The notes: generated from the sequence alone by a model not told the origin. A stretch of DNA of 64,000 nucleotides from Polaromonas sp. A23 (GCF_002001015.1 NZ_MUNO01000045.1:301944-365943); one strand, 5' to 3'; positions 16,012 to 28,193 are shown, counted from the first letter of the stretch. Translations and numbers: made by a program.

Positions 16012-16788
16012 ATGCATGACAACGACGTTTACACCCTTACTGCCCGGGGGCAAGAAGAACTTCGCAGCGGTGCGACGACCTTGGGCCCTTCAGAAATTGA
16101 GCTGTTGGTTCGGATCGATGGATCGCTGACGCTCAAACAGCTCCGGGCGGGCATGGCCGTCGAGGCCGAGGGTATATTCACGGCTGCAGTCATGAGGCTG
16201 CTGGACAAGGGGATGCTCACCTTGGCAACGGTGGATCCTTTTACCGAGCAGTTCAATGCCAGCATGAACCAGTTCGTCGTGAACGAAGCCGAAGCCGACA
16301 CGGGCGCAGCATCCCTGAAAAAAGCCGGCTATTTTGTCCGGATAGCCAGGCCGCGCAGCCAGACGCCACCCCGGCAGCCGGGTACGCCCTTGTCTGCCAT
16401 CGTGGTGGACGACGAACCCATGCTTGCCAAGTTCATCCAGAGCTACCTTTCTTTTGAAGGCTTTCAGGTTCGGCTGGCCAGCAATCGGGCAGAGGTTGTC
16501 GCCGAATTCCGCAAGTTGCCGGTGCCCGACCTGATTCTTCTTGACGTGGTGCTGCCCGACGCGGACGGTTTTGACATCCTGCTCAGGCTGCGCCAGCACC
16601 CGGCACTTAAAAACGTACCGGTGATCATGCTGACGGGCAAGGCCACACGTGAAGCCGTGCTCAAGGGTCTGGCCGGCGGTGCAGACGGCTATGTCACCAA
16701 GCCCTTCGAGGCTGATGCGTTGATGCACGTGGTCCGCACCGTGCTCGGCATGGGCGAGCCCAAAGGGCCGGGGCTTTCGCTGCTCTGA
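16012..16788 (+). CDS. Response regulator with an N-terminal helical domain and C-terminal receiver
   Basis: 258 residues. The C-terminal receiver spans about 128-250, with VVDDEP (acidic pair), LLDVVLPD (phospho-acceptor Asp), LTGKA and VTKPFE (conserved Thr and Lys region). The N-terminal 110 residues contain YTLTARGQEELRSG and LLVRIDGSLTLKQL, which look like a winged-helix or PilZ-independent regulatory domain, but I cannot name it. A receiver at the C-terminus is unusual for a DNA-binding regulator. No histidine kinase adjoins it. AAGGAAG lies upstream of the ATG. It is divergent from the adhesin-E-like gene. Confidence 0.85.
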   Translation: MHDNDVYTLTARGQEELRSGATTLGPSEIELLVRIDGSLTLKQLRAGMAVEAEGIFTAAVMRLLDKGMLTLATVDPFTEQFNASMNQFVVNEAEADTGAASLKKAGYFVRIARPRSQTPPRQPGTPLSAIVVDDEPMLAKFIQSYLSFEGFQVRLASNRAEVVAEFRKLPVPDLILLDVVLPDADGFDILLRLRQHPALKNVPVIMLTGKATREAVLKGLAGGADGYVTKPFEADALMHVVRTVLGMGEPKGPGLSLL

Positions 16789-16839
16789 GCCCGCCACCTC
16801 GCATTCATCGGCCGACCCGGTGATCGCAAACGCCGGGGC

Positions 16840-17925
<1,086 letters not shown>

Positions 17926-17978
17926 TTAGCACTGCACGGTCAGCGGCTCGGCGCCGCTGTACCGCACAGTATCAGGCA

Positions 17979-19130
17979 TCAGTTGCCCGGGACTTTGCCC
18001 TCAACGCCCTTGACGTAGGTTTTCAGGCCGCCGAGAAACTTGTCATCGGCCACAGCATCCTTGGCCACCAGCTCTTTGCCGGTGTTGTCCATGATGGGGC
18101 CCTTCCAGATCGAGAACGAGCCGTCTTTCAGGCCAGCCTTGATTTCGTCAATACGCTTCTTGGTGTCATCCGGCACATCGGCAGCAATCGACACCATGTC
18201 AATCGCGCCTTCCTTGACGCCCCACCAGACCTGGCCGGTGGCCCACTTGCCTTCAAGCGCGTCACGCGTGGCTTTGACGTAGTAAGGCGCCCAGTTGATG
18301 ATGGCCGAACCGAGGTGGGCCTTGGGGCCGTAGGCGGTCATGTCCGAATCCCAGCCGAAAGCGCGCTTGTTCATCTTCTCGGCAGTCTGCAGTACGGCAG
18401 AAGAGTCGGTGTTCTGGAACAGCACGTCTGCGCCGCCGTTGATCAGCGAGGTTGCAGCTTCTGTTTCCTTGGGTGGATTGAACCACTCGTTAACCCAGAC
18501 CACCTTGGTCTTGACCTTGGGGTTCACCGACTGCGCACCCAGCGTGAAGCTGTTGATATTGCGCACGACTTCAGGAATCGGGATGGAACCGACCACGCCC
18601 AGCGTGCCGGTCTTGGTCATCTTGCCGGCAATCACGCCGGCCATGTAGGCGCCTTCATAAGTGCGGCTGTCATAGGTGCGCATGTTGTCTGCGGTCTTGT
18701 AGCCGGTGGCATGCTCGAACTTCACATCCTTGAAGTCGGGCGCGACCTTGAGCATGGGCTCCATGTAGCCGAAGGTGGTGCCGAAGATCAGCTTGTTGCC
18801 CTGGCTGGCCATGTCGCGAATCACGCGCTCGGCATCGGCCGACTCGGGAACCTTCTCGACGAAGCTGGTGACGACCTTGTCGCCAAATTCTTTTTCAATT
18901 GCCTTGCGGCCGTTGTCATGTGCGAAAGTCCAGCCGCCATCGCCGACCGGGCCGACATAGGCAAACGCGATTTTCAGCGGCGCGGGCTTCGCAGGTGCCG
19001 GTGCGGCCACGGGAGCCGGAGCAGGTGCCGGTGCGGGCTCTTCCTTTTTGCCGCAACCCATCAGCGCGGCTGAAGCAACTGCGGAAAGTGCAGCCAGCTT
19101 GAGCAATGAACGTTTTTGCAAGTCAGTCAT
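17979..19130 (-). CDS. BMP-family nucleoside-binding lipoprotein
   Basis: 383 residues. A lipoprotein signal with lipobox LMGC places the lipidated cysteine at about 26, followed by a Pro/Ala-rich linker (about 32-50). The BMP/PnrA-type domain has IAFAYVGPVGDGGWTFAHD, SADAERVIRDMASQGNK and FGYMEPMLKVAPDF. It is the binding protein of the ABC transporter encoded directly upstream (ATPase and two permeases), which is expected to import purine nucleosides or bases. It is the last gene of that operon and is followed by a strong terminator. It is clearly paralogous to the orphan protein at 14168-15256. Confidence 0.93.
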   Translation of the reverse strand: MTDLQKRSLLKLAALSAVASAALMGCGKKEEPAPAPAPAPVAAPAPAKPAPLKIAFAYVGPVGDGGWTFAHDNGRKAIEKEFGDKVVTSFVEKVPESADAERVIRDMASQGNKLIFGTTFGYMEPMLKVAPDFKDVKFEHATGYKTADNMRTYDSRTYEGAYMAGVIAGKMTKTGTLGVVGSIPIPEVVRNINSFTLGAQSVNPKVKTKVVWVNEWFNPPKETEAATSLINGGADVLFQNTDSSAVLQTAEKMNKRAFGWDSDMTAYGPKAHLGSAIINWAPYYVKATRDALEGKWATGQVWWGVKEGAIDMVSIAADVPDDTKKRIDEIKAGLKDGSFSIWKGPIMDNTGKELVAKDAVADDKFLGGLKTYVKGVEGKVPGN

Positions 19131-19179
19131 GTCGTCTCCTGTAGCGACGGTTATGCCAAGAATTGGCGAAAAAATCCGA

Positions 19180-20100
19180 TTATGAACCGGGGTGAAACGG
19201 TTTTCCTATCGATGTCGGCATGTTCAGCCTGATCCAGCGCGGGTTGCGCGAGATCAGCACCAGCACCACGATGGTAGCCAGATAGGGCAGCATGGTCAGG
19301 AACTGGGAAGGCACATCCACTCCCAGCCCCTGCAAGTGGAACTGAAGCATGGTGACACCACCAAACAGATAGGCACCAAGCAACACCCGTGCCGGGCGCC
19401 AGGTGGCAAAGGTGGTCAGGGCCAGCGCAATCCAGCCCTTGCCGGCAATCATGCCCTCAACCCACAGCGGCGTGTAAACCGTCGATACATAGGCGCCGGC
19501 CAGGCCGCAGAGTGCACCGCCGGCCACCACGGCGGCCAGCCGGATGCGCCGCACCGGGTAACCCAGCGCGTGCGCCGACTCCGGGCTTTCGCCCACCGAG
19601 CGCAGCACCAGGCCGGCGCGCGTGCGGTACAAAAACCAGATCAGGCCCGCGGTCAGCGCCATGGCGATGTAAACCATGGGGTGCTGGCGAAAGAGCGCCG
19701 GGCCGACAAAAGGCAAATCGCCCAGCCAGGGCAAGGGATAGTGGCTTTGCTCAGGCAGCTTTTCCTGCACATATTTGATGCCGGCAAAGGCCGAGAAACC
19801 CGCACCAAACAGGCTGAGCGCCAGGCCGGTGGCGTACTGGTTGGTGTTGAGCCAGATCACCAGCACACCAAAAATGGCTGCCAGCGCCGCACCGGCAACC
19901 ATGCCGGCCGCAAAACCCAGCCAGATATTGCCGCTGTGCACCACCGCGGCAAAGCCGGCAATGGCGGCGCACAGCATCATGCCTTCAGCGCCCAAGTTGA
20001 CGATGCCGGCCTTCTCGTTGATCAAAAGGCCCAGCGCGGCAATCGCCAGCACGGTGCCAGCGCTCAGGGTGGCCGCCAACAGCAGCGCAGTGGAGTCCAT
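19180..20100 (-). CDS. BMP-type nucleoside ABC transporter permease
   Basis: 306 residues of the BPD_transp_2 (branched-chain/simple sugar) permease family, with about eight to nine membrane helices. GLLINEKAGIVNLGAEGMML near the start and AGKGWIALALTTFATWRP further on are characteristic of the nucleoside importers (NupQ/YufQ type). The start at 20100 overlaps the stop of the upstream permease by one base (TGATG). It pairs with the permease at 20100-21164 as the second membrane subunit of the importer. Confidence 0.93.
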   Translation of the reverse strand: MDSTALLLAATLSAGTVLAIAALGLLINEKAGIVNLGAEGMMLCAAIAGFAAVVHSGNIWLGFAAGMVAGAALAAIFGVLVIWLNTNQYATGLALSLFGAGFSAFAGIKYVQEKLPEQSHYPLPWLGDLPFVGPALFRQHPMVYIAMALTAGLIWFLYRTRAGLVLRSVGESPESAHALGYPVRRIRLAAVVAGGALCGLAGAYVSTVYTPLWVEGMIAGKGWIALALTTFATWRPARVLLGAYLFGGVTMLQFHLQGLGVDVPSQFLTMLPYLATIVVLVLISRNPRWIRLNMPTSIGKPFHPGS

Positions 20101-21150
20101 CAGCGAACCTCCTTGCGGAATTTGACGCGGTAAGCGATCAGCGTGTCGCAAGCCAGCAGGCTGAACAGCAGAAGGCCCTGGAACACCCCGGTCAGCGATT
20201 TGGGCAAGCCCAGGCGCGACTGCGCAAGCTCACCGCCGATGTAAAACATGCTCATGAGAATGGCCGAAAACACCATGCCAGCCGGATGCAAACGTCCGAC
20301 AAAGGCCACGATGATCGCGGCAAACCCGTAGCCCGCCGGCACATACGGCGTGAGCTGTCCAATGGGCCCCGCCACTTCCAGCGCACCGGCCAGGCCGGCC
20401 GCGCCGCCAGAGGTGAGCAACGCCACCCACAAAGCCTTGCGCGATGAAAAGCCGGCATAACGTGCAGCCGCAGGCGCCAGGCCTCCCACCTGCTGGGCAA
20501 ACCCGGCATAGGTGCGAAACAGGTAAATCCACAAAGCAACCGCCCCGGTCAGTGCCAGCAAGATGCCGATGTTCACGCGCGAGCCCTGGAGCAGACGCGG
20601 GATCTGCGTCACCGCCTCAAAGGTTTTGGTTTGCGGAAAGTTATAGCCCTGGGGGTCTTTCCACGGGCCGAACACCAGGTAGCTGAGCACCATGTCGGCC
20701 ACATAGACCAGCATCAGGCTGACGAGGATTTCGTTGGCGTTGAAGCGGTCACGCAGCAAGGCCGTGATGCCCGCCCACACCATGCCGCCCAGCATGCCCG
20801 CAAGAATGATGGCCGGCACAATCCACGGTCCGGTGGTCTTGCCGGCCAGCAGGGCCACGCCGCCAGCTGCGACTGCGCCAATGACAAACTGCCCTTCCGC
20901 ACCAATATTCCAGACATTGGAGCGAAAACACACAGCCAGGCCCAGCGCAATGATCAGCAGTGGTGTGGCCTTGACCATCAATTCGCTCAGCGCATAGGGT
21001 GACTTGATCGGCTCCCAGAAAAAAACCTGCAGGCCGCGCACCGGGTCTTTGCCCAGGGCAACAAACAGCGCAACGCCGATGAGCACGGTGATCAAAAGTG
21101 CCAGCAGCGGCGAGCCCAGGCTCCACCATTGGGACGGCTGCGGGCGCGCT

Positions 21151-21164
<14 letters not shown>
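20100..21164 (-). CDS. BMP-type nucleoside ABC transporter permease
   Basis: 354 residues, BPD_transp_2 family (NupP/YufP type). NVWNIGAEGQFVIGAVAAGG is the conserved cytoplasmic loop region, and GYGFAAIIVAFVGRLHP lies near the C-terminal helices. The start at 21164 is chosen because GGAGG stands five bases upstream and it lies within the 3' end of the ATPase gene (14-bp overlap), which implies coupled translation. A frame six codons longer has no ribosome site. Confidence 0.93.
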
Positions 21165-22725
<1,561 letters not shown>

Positions 22726-22749
22726 TGTCTCTGGATTTTTATAGGTTTT

Positions 22750-22799
22750 ATGGCTCTGGCCCTTGTTGCACAGGTGCGAGCAGCTATTCTTTTCGTAGC
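22750..22799 (-). repeat. Family-2 repeat overlapping the end of the LysR gene
   Basis: Reads in minus orientation GCTACGAAAAGAATAGCTGC...ACAAGGGCCAGAGCCA. The TAG within GAATAGC is the stop codon of the LysR-type gene (22784), so this copy supplies the last codons and stop of that gene. Spacing and order match the other copies. Confidence 0.75.
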
Positions 22800-23716
22800 G
22801 CCGCCGCCACCGCCTTGACACGGTCGCGCAACCATTTGGCCGAGGCCGAGGCGTGGGTGCGTTCATGCCAGAGCTGGTAATACATCATGCGCGGGAAGTC
22901 GATGGGGCAAGGCAAAATTTTGACCGGCAACGTGGCGGTGTAGCGCTCGCAGTACTGGCGGCCAGTCGTCAGCACCAGCAGGCTGCCGGCCACCATGGCC
23001 GGGATCAGGCCAAAGTGCGGGCAGCGGACGGTGATGTTGCGCTGCAGGCCGAGCTTGTCGAGGTGCACGTCAATCACGCCCTTGGCACCAGGGTGCGTCG
23101 GGGTGGGCGCAATGTGCTCGGCGGTCAGCCAGCTCTCGCTATCCCAGCCGCGGCGCACGGCCGGGTGGTTTTTTGCCACCAGGCACACCACCTCATCGCC
23201 AAAAAGCCGTGCCATGTGCAGGTCGTCCGGTGGCGCCGGCCAGTTGCCGACCACGATATCCACCTCGCCCTGCGCCAGCCGGGTCCGGTAGTCCGACTCG
23301 CCCGACAGCGGATGAATGTCCACATGGCACAGCGGTGCCTCGTTCTTGATCTGCGTAACCAGTTGCGGAAGAAACAACGGGTCCATGTAGTCGCTGGCGG
23401 CCAGGCTGAAGGTGTGTGTGGCGGTGGCCGCATCGAACCCGCGTGCATCGCTGAAAAGCACCTCGGCCGCCCGCAGGATGCGCGCTGACGGTTCGATCAT
23501 GCGCAGGCCGGCATCGGTAGGCACCATGCCGGAACCGGACCGCACCAGCAAGGGGTCGCCGGCCAGCTCGCGCAGGCGCTTGAGCGCCGCGCTGACGGCG
23601 GGTTGGTACATTCCAAGGCGGATGGCGGCGCGTGAAACGCTGCGTTCGGTCAGCACGGTGTTCAAGACCCTTATGAGATGGAGGTCTATCTTGTCGAATA
23701 AGGCCTGGTCTTTCAT
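22784..23716 (-). CDS. LysR-family regulator divergent from xdhAB (XdhR-like)
   Basis: 310 residues. The N-terminal winged helix (about 10-68) has RVLNTVLTERSVSRAAIRLGMYQPAVSAALKRLRE in standard LysR form, followed by a periplasmic-binding-like effector domain (FSLAASDYMDPLFLPQLV and so on). It is divergently transcribed from xdhA with 71 bp between the starts, the usual LysR arrangement; TATAC and GTATA arms, 21 bp apart, occur there (23724-23754). A purine or a xanthine-related effector is therefore likely. The last residues and stop codon lie inside a family-2 repeat, so the C-terminus may be altered. Confidence 0.87.
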   Translation of the reverse strand: MKDQALFDKIDLHLIRVLNTVLTERSVSRAAIRLGMYQPAVSAALKRLRELAGDPLLVRSGSGMVPTDAGLRMIEPSARILRAAEVLFSDARGFDAATATHTFSLAASDYMDPLFLPQLVTQIKNEAPLCHVDIHPLSGESDYRTRLAQGEVDIVVGNWPAPPDDLHMARLFGDEVVCLVAKNHPAVRRGWDSESWLTAEHIAPTPTHPGAKGVIDVHLDKLGLQRNITVRCPHFGLIPAMVAGSLLVLTTGRQYCERYTATLPVKILPCPIDFPRMMYYQLWHERTHASASAKWLRDRVKAVAAALRKE

Positions 23717-23787
23717 ACCTTTTTATACATTGCCTTGATATGAGGGCCGGTATACCAGCCCGAGCCAAATAGTCTTACCCTGTTGCC

Positions 23788-25266
23788 ATGCATATTCAGC
23801 CACCCCTAAAAACCATCCAGTTCGTCCGTGGAGGCGAGGTGGTCTCGCTCGCCAATGTACCACCCAGCCGCACGCTGCTGGAGGTGCTGCGCGAGGACCT
23901 GGGCTGCACCGGCACCAAGGAAGGCTGCGGCGAAGGCGACTGCGGTGCCTGCACGGTGGTGGTCGGCGAGGCCGAGGGCGATCACATCAATTACAAGGCG
24001 GTCAACAGCTGCATCAAGCTGGCGCATTCCGTGGACGGACTGGCACTGTGGACTGTGGAGGATCTGGCTGGCGCCAACGGTAGCTTGCACCCGGCCCAGG
24101 AGGCCATGGTCCAGTGCCACGGCTCCCAGTGTGGCTTCTGCACCCCCGGTTTCGTCATGAGCCTGTTCGGCATGTACCAAAACCATGTGCGGCAGGGACG
24201 GCCCATCACGCGCGAGCTGGCGCAGCAAGACCTGTCCGGCAATCTGTGCCGTTGCACCGGCTACCGGCCCATCTTTGACGCTGCGCAGCAGATGGCGGCC
24301 TTGCCCCCAGTGAAAATCGACGAAGCCGATTTGCTATCAAAACTGAAGCTGCTCGCGCCCGTCAGCAAAGGGCCAGAAGCCGATTTCACTTACAAATCTC
24401 CCCGAACGCTGCCAGAACTGCTGACCGCCCGCGCCGCGCACCCCGATGCCCAACTGGTCGCCGGCTGCACCGACGTCGGCCTGTGGGTCACCAAAATGCA
24501 CATGCAGTTCGGCAAGGTGCTAGACGTCACCCGGGTGAAAGAGCTGCGGCGCGTGGAGCATTACCCGCAGCACATCGCCATAGGCGCGGCCGTCACGCTC
24601 AGCGACGCGTTTGCCGCGCTGGTCGCCGACAGGCCTCAATTGCAAACCTTTGCCAACCGTTTTGCCGGCCTGCCGGTGCGCAACGCCGGCACCCTGGGCG
24701 GCAACGTGGCCAACGGCTCGCCGATTGGTGATTCCATGCCGCTGTTGATTGCCCTGGGTGCGAATGTCGTGCTGATGAGCCGGCGCGGCCATCGTGAAAT
24801 GCCACTGGAAGCGCTGTACACCGGCTATCGGAAAAACGTGATGGCCGTCGACGAGGTGCTGGCCTGGATCAAAGTGCCCAAGCCGGTCGCGGATGAGCAG
24901 CTCCGTGTGTACAAGATTTCCAAACGCTATGACGACGACATCTCGGCCGTGTGTCTGGCAATCAAGCTGCACATGAAGGACGGCGTTGTCGCCTCGGCCT
25001 CCCTGGGCGCGGGCGGCGTGGCAGCTACGCCGGTGCGCGCGATGCGTACCGAAGCAGCGCTCACCGGCCAGCCATGGACCTTGCAAACAGTCCGGCAAGC
25101 CACCACGACCTTGCGTACCGAGTTTTCGCCGATCTCCGACATGCGGGCCTCCGGCGCCTACCGCAGCGAAGTGCTGGGCAACCTGCTGCAGCGCTTCTGG
25201 CTGGAGAGCCAGGGCATGCAGCAGATCAATCTGGAATCCTTCGTTTTGGTGGAGGAATCCTCGTGA
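23788..25266 (+). CDS. xdhA: Xanthine dehydrogenase small subunit (2Fe-2S and FAD)
   Basis: 492 residues. The N-terminal ferredoxin domain has CTGTKEGCGEGDCGAC (about 43-58), and the second cluster domain has CGFCTPGF and NLCRCTGYRPI. The FAD domain follows from about 215, with AGCTDVGLWVTK and LGGNVANGSPIGDSMP. It carries electrons from the molybdenum site of XdhB to NAD. The linker between the iron-sulfur and FAD domains (about 182-200, LLSKLKLLAPVSKGPEADF) is encoded by a family-2 repeat. The TGA overlaps the GTG start of xdhB, so the subunits are coupled. Cytoplasmic. Confidence 0.97.
   Translation: MHIQPPLKTIQFVRGGEVVSLANVPPSRTLLEVLREDLGCTGTKEGCGEGDCGACTVVVGEAEGDHINYKAVNSCIKLAHSVDGLALWTVEDLAGANGSLHPAQEAMVQCHGSQCGFCTPGFVMSLFGMYQNHVRQGRPITRELAQQDLSGNLCRCTGYRPIFDAAQQMAALPPVKIDEADLLSKLKLLAPVSKGPEADFTYKSPRTLPELLTARAAHPDAQLVAGCTDVGLWVTKMHMQFGKVLDVTRVKELRRVEHYPQHIAIGAAVTLSDAFAALVADRPQLQTFANRFAGLPVRNAGTLGGNVANGSPIGDSMPLLIALGANVVLMSRRGHREMPLEALYTGYRKNVMAVDEVLAWIKVPKPVADEQLRVYKISKRYDDDISAVCLAIKLHMKDGVVASASLGAGGVAATPVRAMRTEAALTGQPWTLQTVRQATTTLRTEFSPISDMRASGAYRSEVLGNLLQRFWLESQGMQQINLESFVLVEESS
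24332..24386 (+). repeat. Family-2 repeat inside xdhA
   Basis: GCTATCAAAACTGAAGCTGC...GTCAGCAAAGGGCCAGAAGCCGATTT is read in frame as an interdomain linker of XdhA. It matches the intergenic copy at 11754 along its length, and its translation resembles that of the copy at 40547 (LLS..-LL-PVSKG-EAD). Confidence 0.8.
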
Positions 25267-27704
25267 ACGCCAGGGAAACCAACCATGACGAAGGCCCGGT
25301 CAGCCGCGCCGACAACCCGACCGTGCCCCTGCTTCCCGTGTCGCCCGTGGCAGCCCCTGTGGCCGGGAGCAAACCCGCCCACGGCGCCGCCGGCCGTTCG
25401 CACAAACACGAAAGCGCGCGCGCCCAGGTTGCCGGTGTTGCAACCTATGTCGACGACATCCCCGAAGTCCGCGGCACCCTGCACGCCGCGCCCATTCTCT
25501 CGACCGTCGCCCATGGCAGGTTGCTCGGCGTCGACGCCACGGCAGCGCTGGCCATGCCCGGCGTGGAGGGCGTGGTTCTCGCGCAGGACATCCCTGGCGA
25601 CCCATTGCTCGCCACCTTCGTGCATGACGAACCGGTGCTTGCCACCGACACCGTCCAGCATGTCGGACAGGTCATTGGCCTGGTGGTGGCCAGCTCGGTG
25701 ATGGCCGCGCGCCGCGCTGCGCGCAAGGTAAAACTCAACATCGAAGAACTGCCGGCCATCCTGAAAGTGCGCGATGCGCTGAAGGCCGAGAGTTATGTGC
25801 TGCCGCCTGTGTTTGTCAAACGCGGCGATGCAGCGAAGGCGCTCAAAGCCGCCGCACACACGCTGACCGGTCAACTGGAGGTTGGTGGGCAGGAACATTT
25901 CTACCTTGAAGGCCAGGTCGCCTATGTGCTGCCTCAGGAGCAAAACCAGTGGCTGGTGTACTCGAGCACCCAGCACCCCGGCGAGGTGCAGCACTGGGTA
26001 TCGCATGCGCTGGGCATCAGCAACCACGCGGTGCGGGTTGAATGCCGGCGCATGGGCGGCGGCTTTGGCGGCAAGGAAACGCAGGCCGGCCACCTCGCCG
26101 TGTGGGCAGCGCTGGCGGCCAACAAGTTCAAATGCCCCATCAAGCTGCGGCTGGACCGCGACGATGATTTCATGGTCACCGGCAAGCGCCACCCGTTTGC
26201 CTATGACTACACGGTGGGCTTCGACGACACCGGCCGGTTGACGGGCTTGAAGCTGATGATGGCTGCCAACTGCGGCTTCAGTGCCGACCTCAGCGGCCCC
26301 GTCGCCGACCGCGCCATCTTCCACACCGACAACGCCTACTTTCTTGAAGACGTCGAGATTGCTTCCTACCGCTGCAAGACCAATACGCAAAGCCACACCG
26401 CCTTCCGCGGCTTCGGCGGGCCGCAAGGGGTGGTGCTGATTGAAACCATTCTGGGAGACATCGCCCGGCATCTGGACCTGGATCCGCTGGATGTGCGCAA
26501 GCGCAACCTGTATAGCGACGAAGTCGTCGCGCCGATGAGCGGAATCGCGCCTGAAAGGCGCCGCGATACAACCCACTACCAGATGAAGGTCGAGGACAAC
26601 ATCCTCGATCCCTTGCTATCAAAACTGGAGCTGTCCGCCCAATACCGACGACGGCGTGAGGCCATTTCGGCATGGAACGCGAAGAGCCCGGTGATCAAGC
26701 GCGGCATCGCCATCACGCCGGTCAAGTTCGGTATCTCGTTCACTGCCACGCTATTCAACCAGGCCGGCGCACTGGTGCACGTCTACACCGATGGCAGCGT
26801 GCAGGTGAACCACGGCGGCACAGAAATGGGCCAGGGCCTGAACACCAAGGTCGCACAGGTCGTCGCCGACGAACTGGGCGTGGCCTTTGAGGATGTGCTG
26901 GCCACGGCCAGCGACACCAGCAAGATCCCGAACGCCTCGGCCACCGCCGCCTCGGCCGGCACTGACCTCAACGCGCGCGCCGCACAGTACGCCGCGCGCA
27001 ACGTGCGGGACAACCTGGCCCAGTTTGTGGCCGGCCTCGACGGCTGCGGCGCTGGCGCCGTGACATTTGCGGGCGGAATGATCAGCTCGCCAAAAACCAG
27101 CCGGCCCTTCCCGGAAGTGGTGCGCATGGCCTATGCCAACCGCATTCAGCTCTGGAGCGACGGCTTTTACCGCACGCCAAAAATCCACTATGACAAGACC
27201 ACGCTGACCGGCCGGCCGTTTTATTACTTTGCCTACGGCGCCGCCTGCAGCGAAGTCGCCATCGACACGCTCACCGGCGAAAGCCGCGTGCTGAAGGTCG
27301 ACATCCTGCACGACGTCGGCACCAGCATCAACCCGGCCATCGACATCGGCCAGATTGAAGGCGGCTTTGTACAAGGCATGGGCTGGCTGACGACCGAGCA
27401 GCTGGTGTGGAACGACAAGGGCTACCTGAGCACCCATGCCCCCAGCACTTACAAGATTCCGGCGGCCGGCGACATTCCTGAACATTTCAAGATTGATCTC
27501 TGGCCCGAGCCGAACCGCGAAGACAACGTGTTCGGCAGCAAGGCTGTCGGCGAACCGCCGTTCATGCTGGCGATCAGTGTGTATGAGGCGCTGCGGGAGG
27601 CTGTGGGTGCGGCAAGGGCTGAGGGGCAGCCGGTGGCGTTGACCGCGCCGGCGACGGCGGAGAACGTGCTGAAGGCACTCACCAGCCCGTCATTGCGGGC
27701 CTGA
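25263..27704 (+). CDS. xdhB: Xanthine dehydrogenase large subunit (molybdopterin)
   Basis: 813 residues. After a Pro/Ala-rich N-terminal tail, the aldehyde oxidase/xanthine dehydrogenase domains follow: GGGFGGKETQ, RTAFRGFGGPQG, GTEMGQGLNTK and, near the end, AVGEPPFML with the catalytic glutamate. It oxidises hypoxanthine to xanthine and xanthine to urate. The GTG at 25263 is chosen because it overlaps the xdhA stop (GTGA); the open frame upstream lies wholly inside xdhA. A partial family-2 match (26613-26640, LLSKLELS) occurs without changing the length. XdhC, needed for cofactor insertion, is 23 kb away. Confidence 0.97.
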   Translation: MNARETNHDEGPVSRADNPTVPLLPVSPVAAPVAGSKPAHGAAGRSHKHESARAQVAGVATYVDDIPEVRGTLHAAPILSTVAHGRLLGVDATAALAMPGVEGVVLAQDIPGDPLLATFVHDEPVLATDTVQHVGQVIGLVVASSVMAARRAARKVKLNIEELPAILKVRDALKAESYVLPPVFVKRGDAAKALKAAAHTLTGQLEVGGQEHFYLEGQVAYVLPQEQNQWLVYSSTQHPGEVQHWVSHALGISNHAVRVECRRMGGGFGGKETQAGHLAVWAALAANKFKCPIKLRLDRDDDFMVTGKRHPFAYDYTVGFDDTGRLTGLKLMMAANCGFSADLSGPVADRAIFHTDNAYFLEDVEIASYRCKTNTQSHTAFRGFGGPQGVVLIETILGDIARHLDLDPLDVRKRNLYSDEVVAPMSGIAPERRRDTTHYQMKVEDNILDPLLSKLELSAQYRRRREAISAWNAKSPVIKRGIAITPVKFGISFTATLFNQAGALVHVYTDGSVQVNHGGTEMGQGLNTKVAQVVADELGVAFEDVLATASDTSKIPNASATAASAGTDLNARAAQYAARNVRDNLAQFVAGLDGCGAGAVTFAGGMISSPKTSRPFPEVVRMAYANRIQLWSDGFYRTPKIHYDKTTLTGRPFYYFAYGAACSEVAIDTLTGESRVLKVDILHDVGTSINPAIDIGQIEGGFVQGMGWLTTEQLVWNDKGYLSTHAPSTYKIPAAGDIPEHFKIDLWPEPNREDNVFGSKAVGEPPFMLAISVYEALREAVGAARAEGQPVALTAPATAENVLKALTSPSLRA

Positions 27705-27739
27705 CCCGCCACCGTGCCGTGCGTCCCGCGAACTTTAGC

Positions 27740-27793
27740 GCTATGAAATTGGTAGCTGTTGGCGCTTATTTTATAAGGGTTGCAGCCAGATTT
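27740..27793 (+). repeat. Family-2 repeat downstream of xdhB
   Basis: GCTATGAAATTGGTAGCTGT...ATAAGGGTTGCAGCCAGATTT, an intergenic copy 35 bp after the xdhB stop and 50 bp before the NTF2-like pseudogene. Confidence 0.75.
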
Positions 27794-27843
27794 TGTTTGC
27801 ATTCCGCCTCAACAATACCGTCATCCCCACGGGAGAACTCCGA

Positions 27844-28193
27844 ATGTCAGATACACACACATCGATCCTCGAAAAGGCCAACGCGGCCATCATGCGAGGC
27901 GACTTTGAAGGATTTTTGGTCTTCTGCACCGAAGATACCGAATGGGAGTTCGTCGGTGACCAGACGCTGAAAGGCAAGGAAGCCGTCAGGCAATGGATGA
28001 GAGACGCGTACAAAGAGCCGCCCAATTTCAAAGTCCGGCGCACGATCGCCGAGGGGGACTCCTCGCCGTGCTCGGAGAGATCACCTTGAAGTCCGAAGCG
28101 GGAAAGGCAACGCTTCATGCCTACTGCGACGTCTGGCGCTTTCGCGACAACAAGATGGCCGAGTTGAAAGCTTTTGTCATCGAGCCCCGATAA
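27844..28193 (+). pseudogene. Frameshifted NTF2/SnoaL-like small protein gene
   Basis: The first frame gives MSDTHTSILEKANAAIMRGDFEGF and VVRTIAEGD-like sequence up to about 28059, then ends at 28089. The next frame continues naturally with LAVLGEITLKSEAGKATLHAYC and VWRFRDNKMAELKAF to 28193. Together they give a complete NTF2-like domain (LEKANAA..GDFEGFL, then YCDVWRFRDNKMAELKAFV). One base appears lost near 28059-28061 (GGACTCCTCGCC where GGACTTCCTCGCC would restore the frame). It is either a real pseudogene or a sequencing error. The function of such SnoaL-like proteins cannot be predicted from sequence. Confidence 0.8.

Noticed and set aside
25158..26576. 472-codon minus-strand frame across xdhB
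   Set aside because: Antisense shadow of xdhB with no domain.
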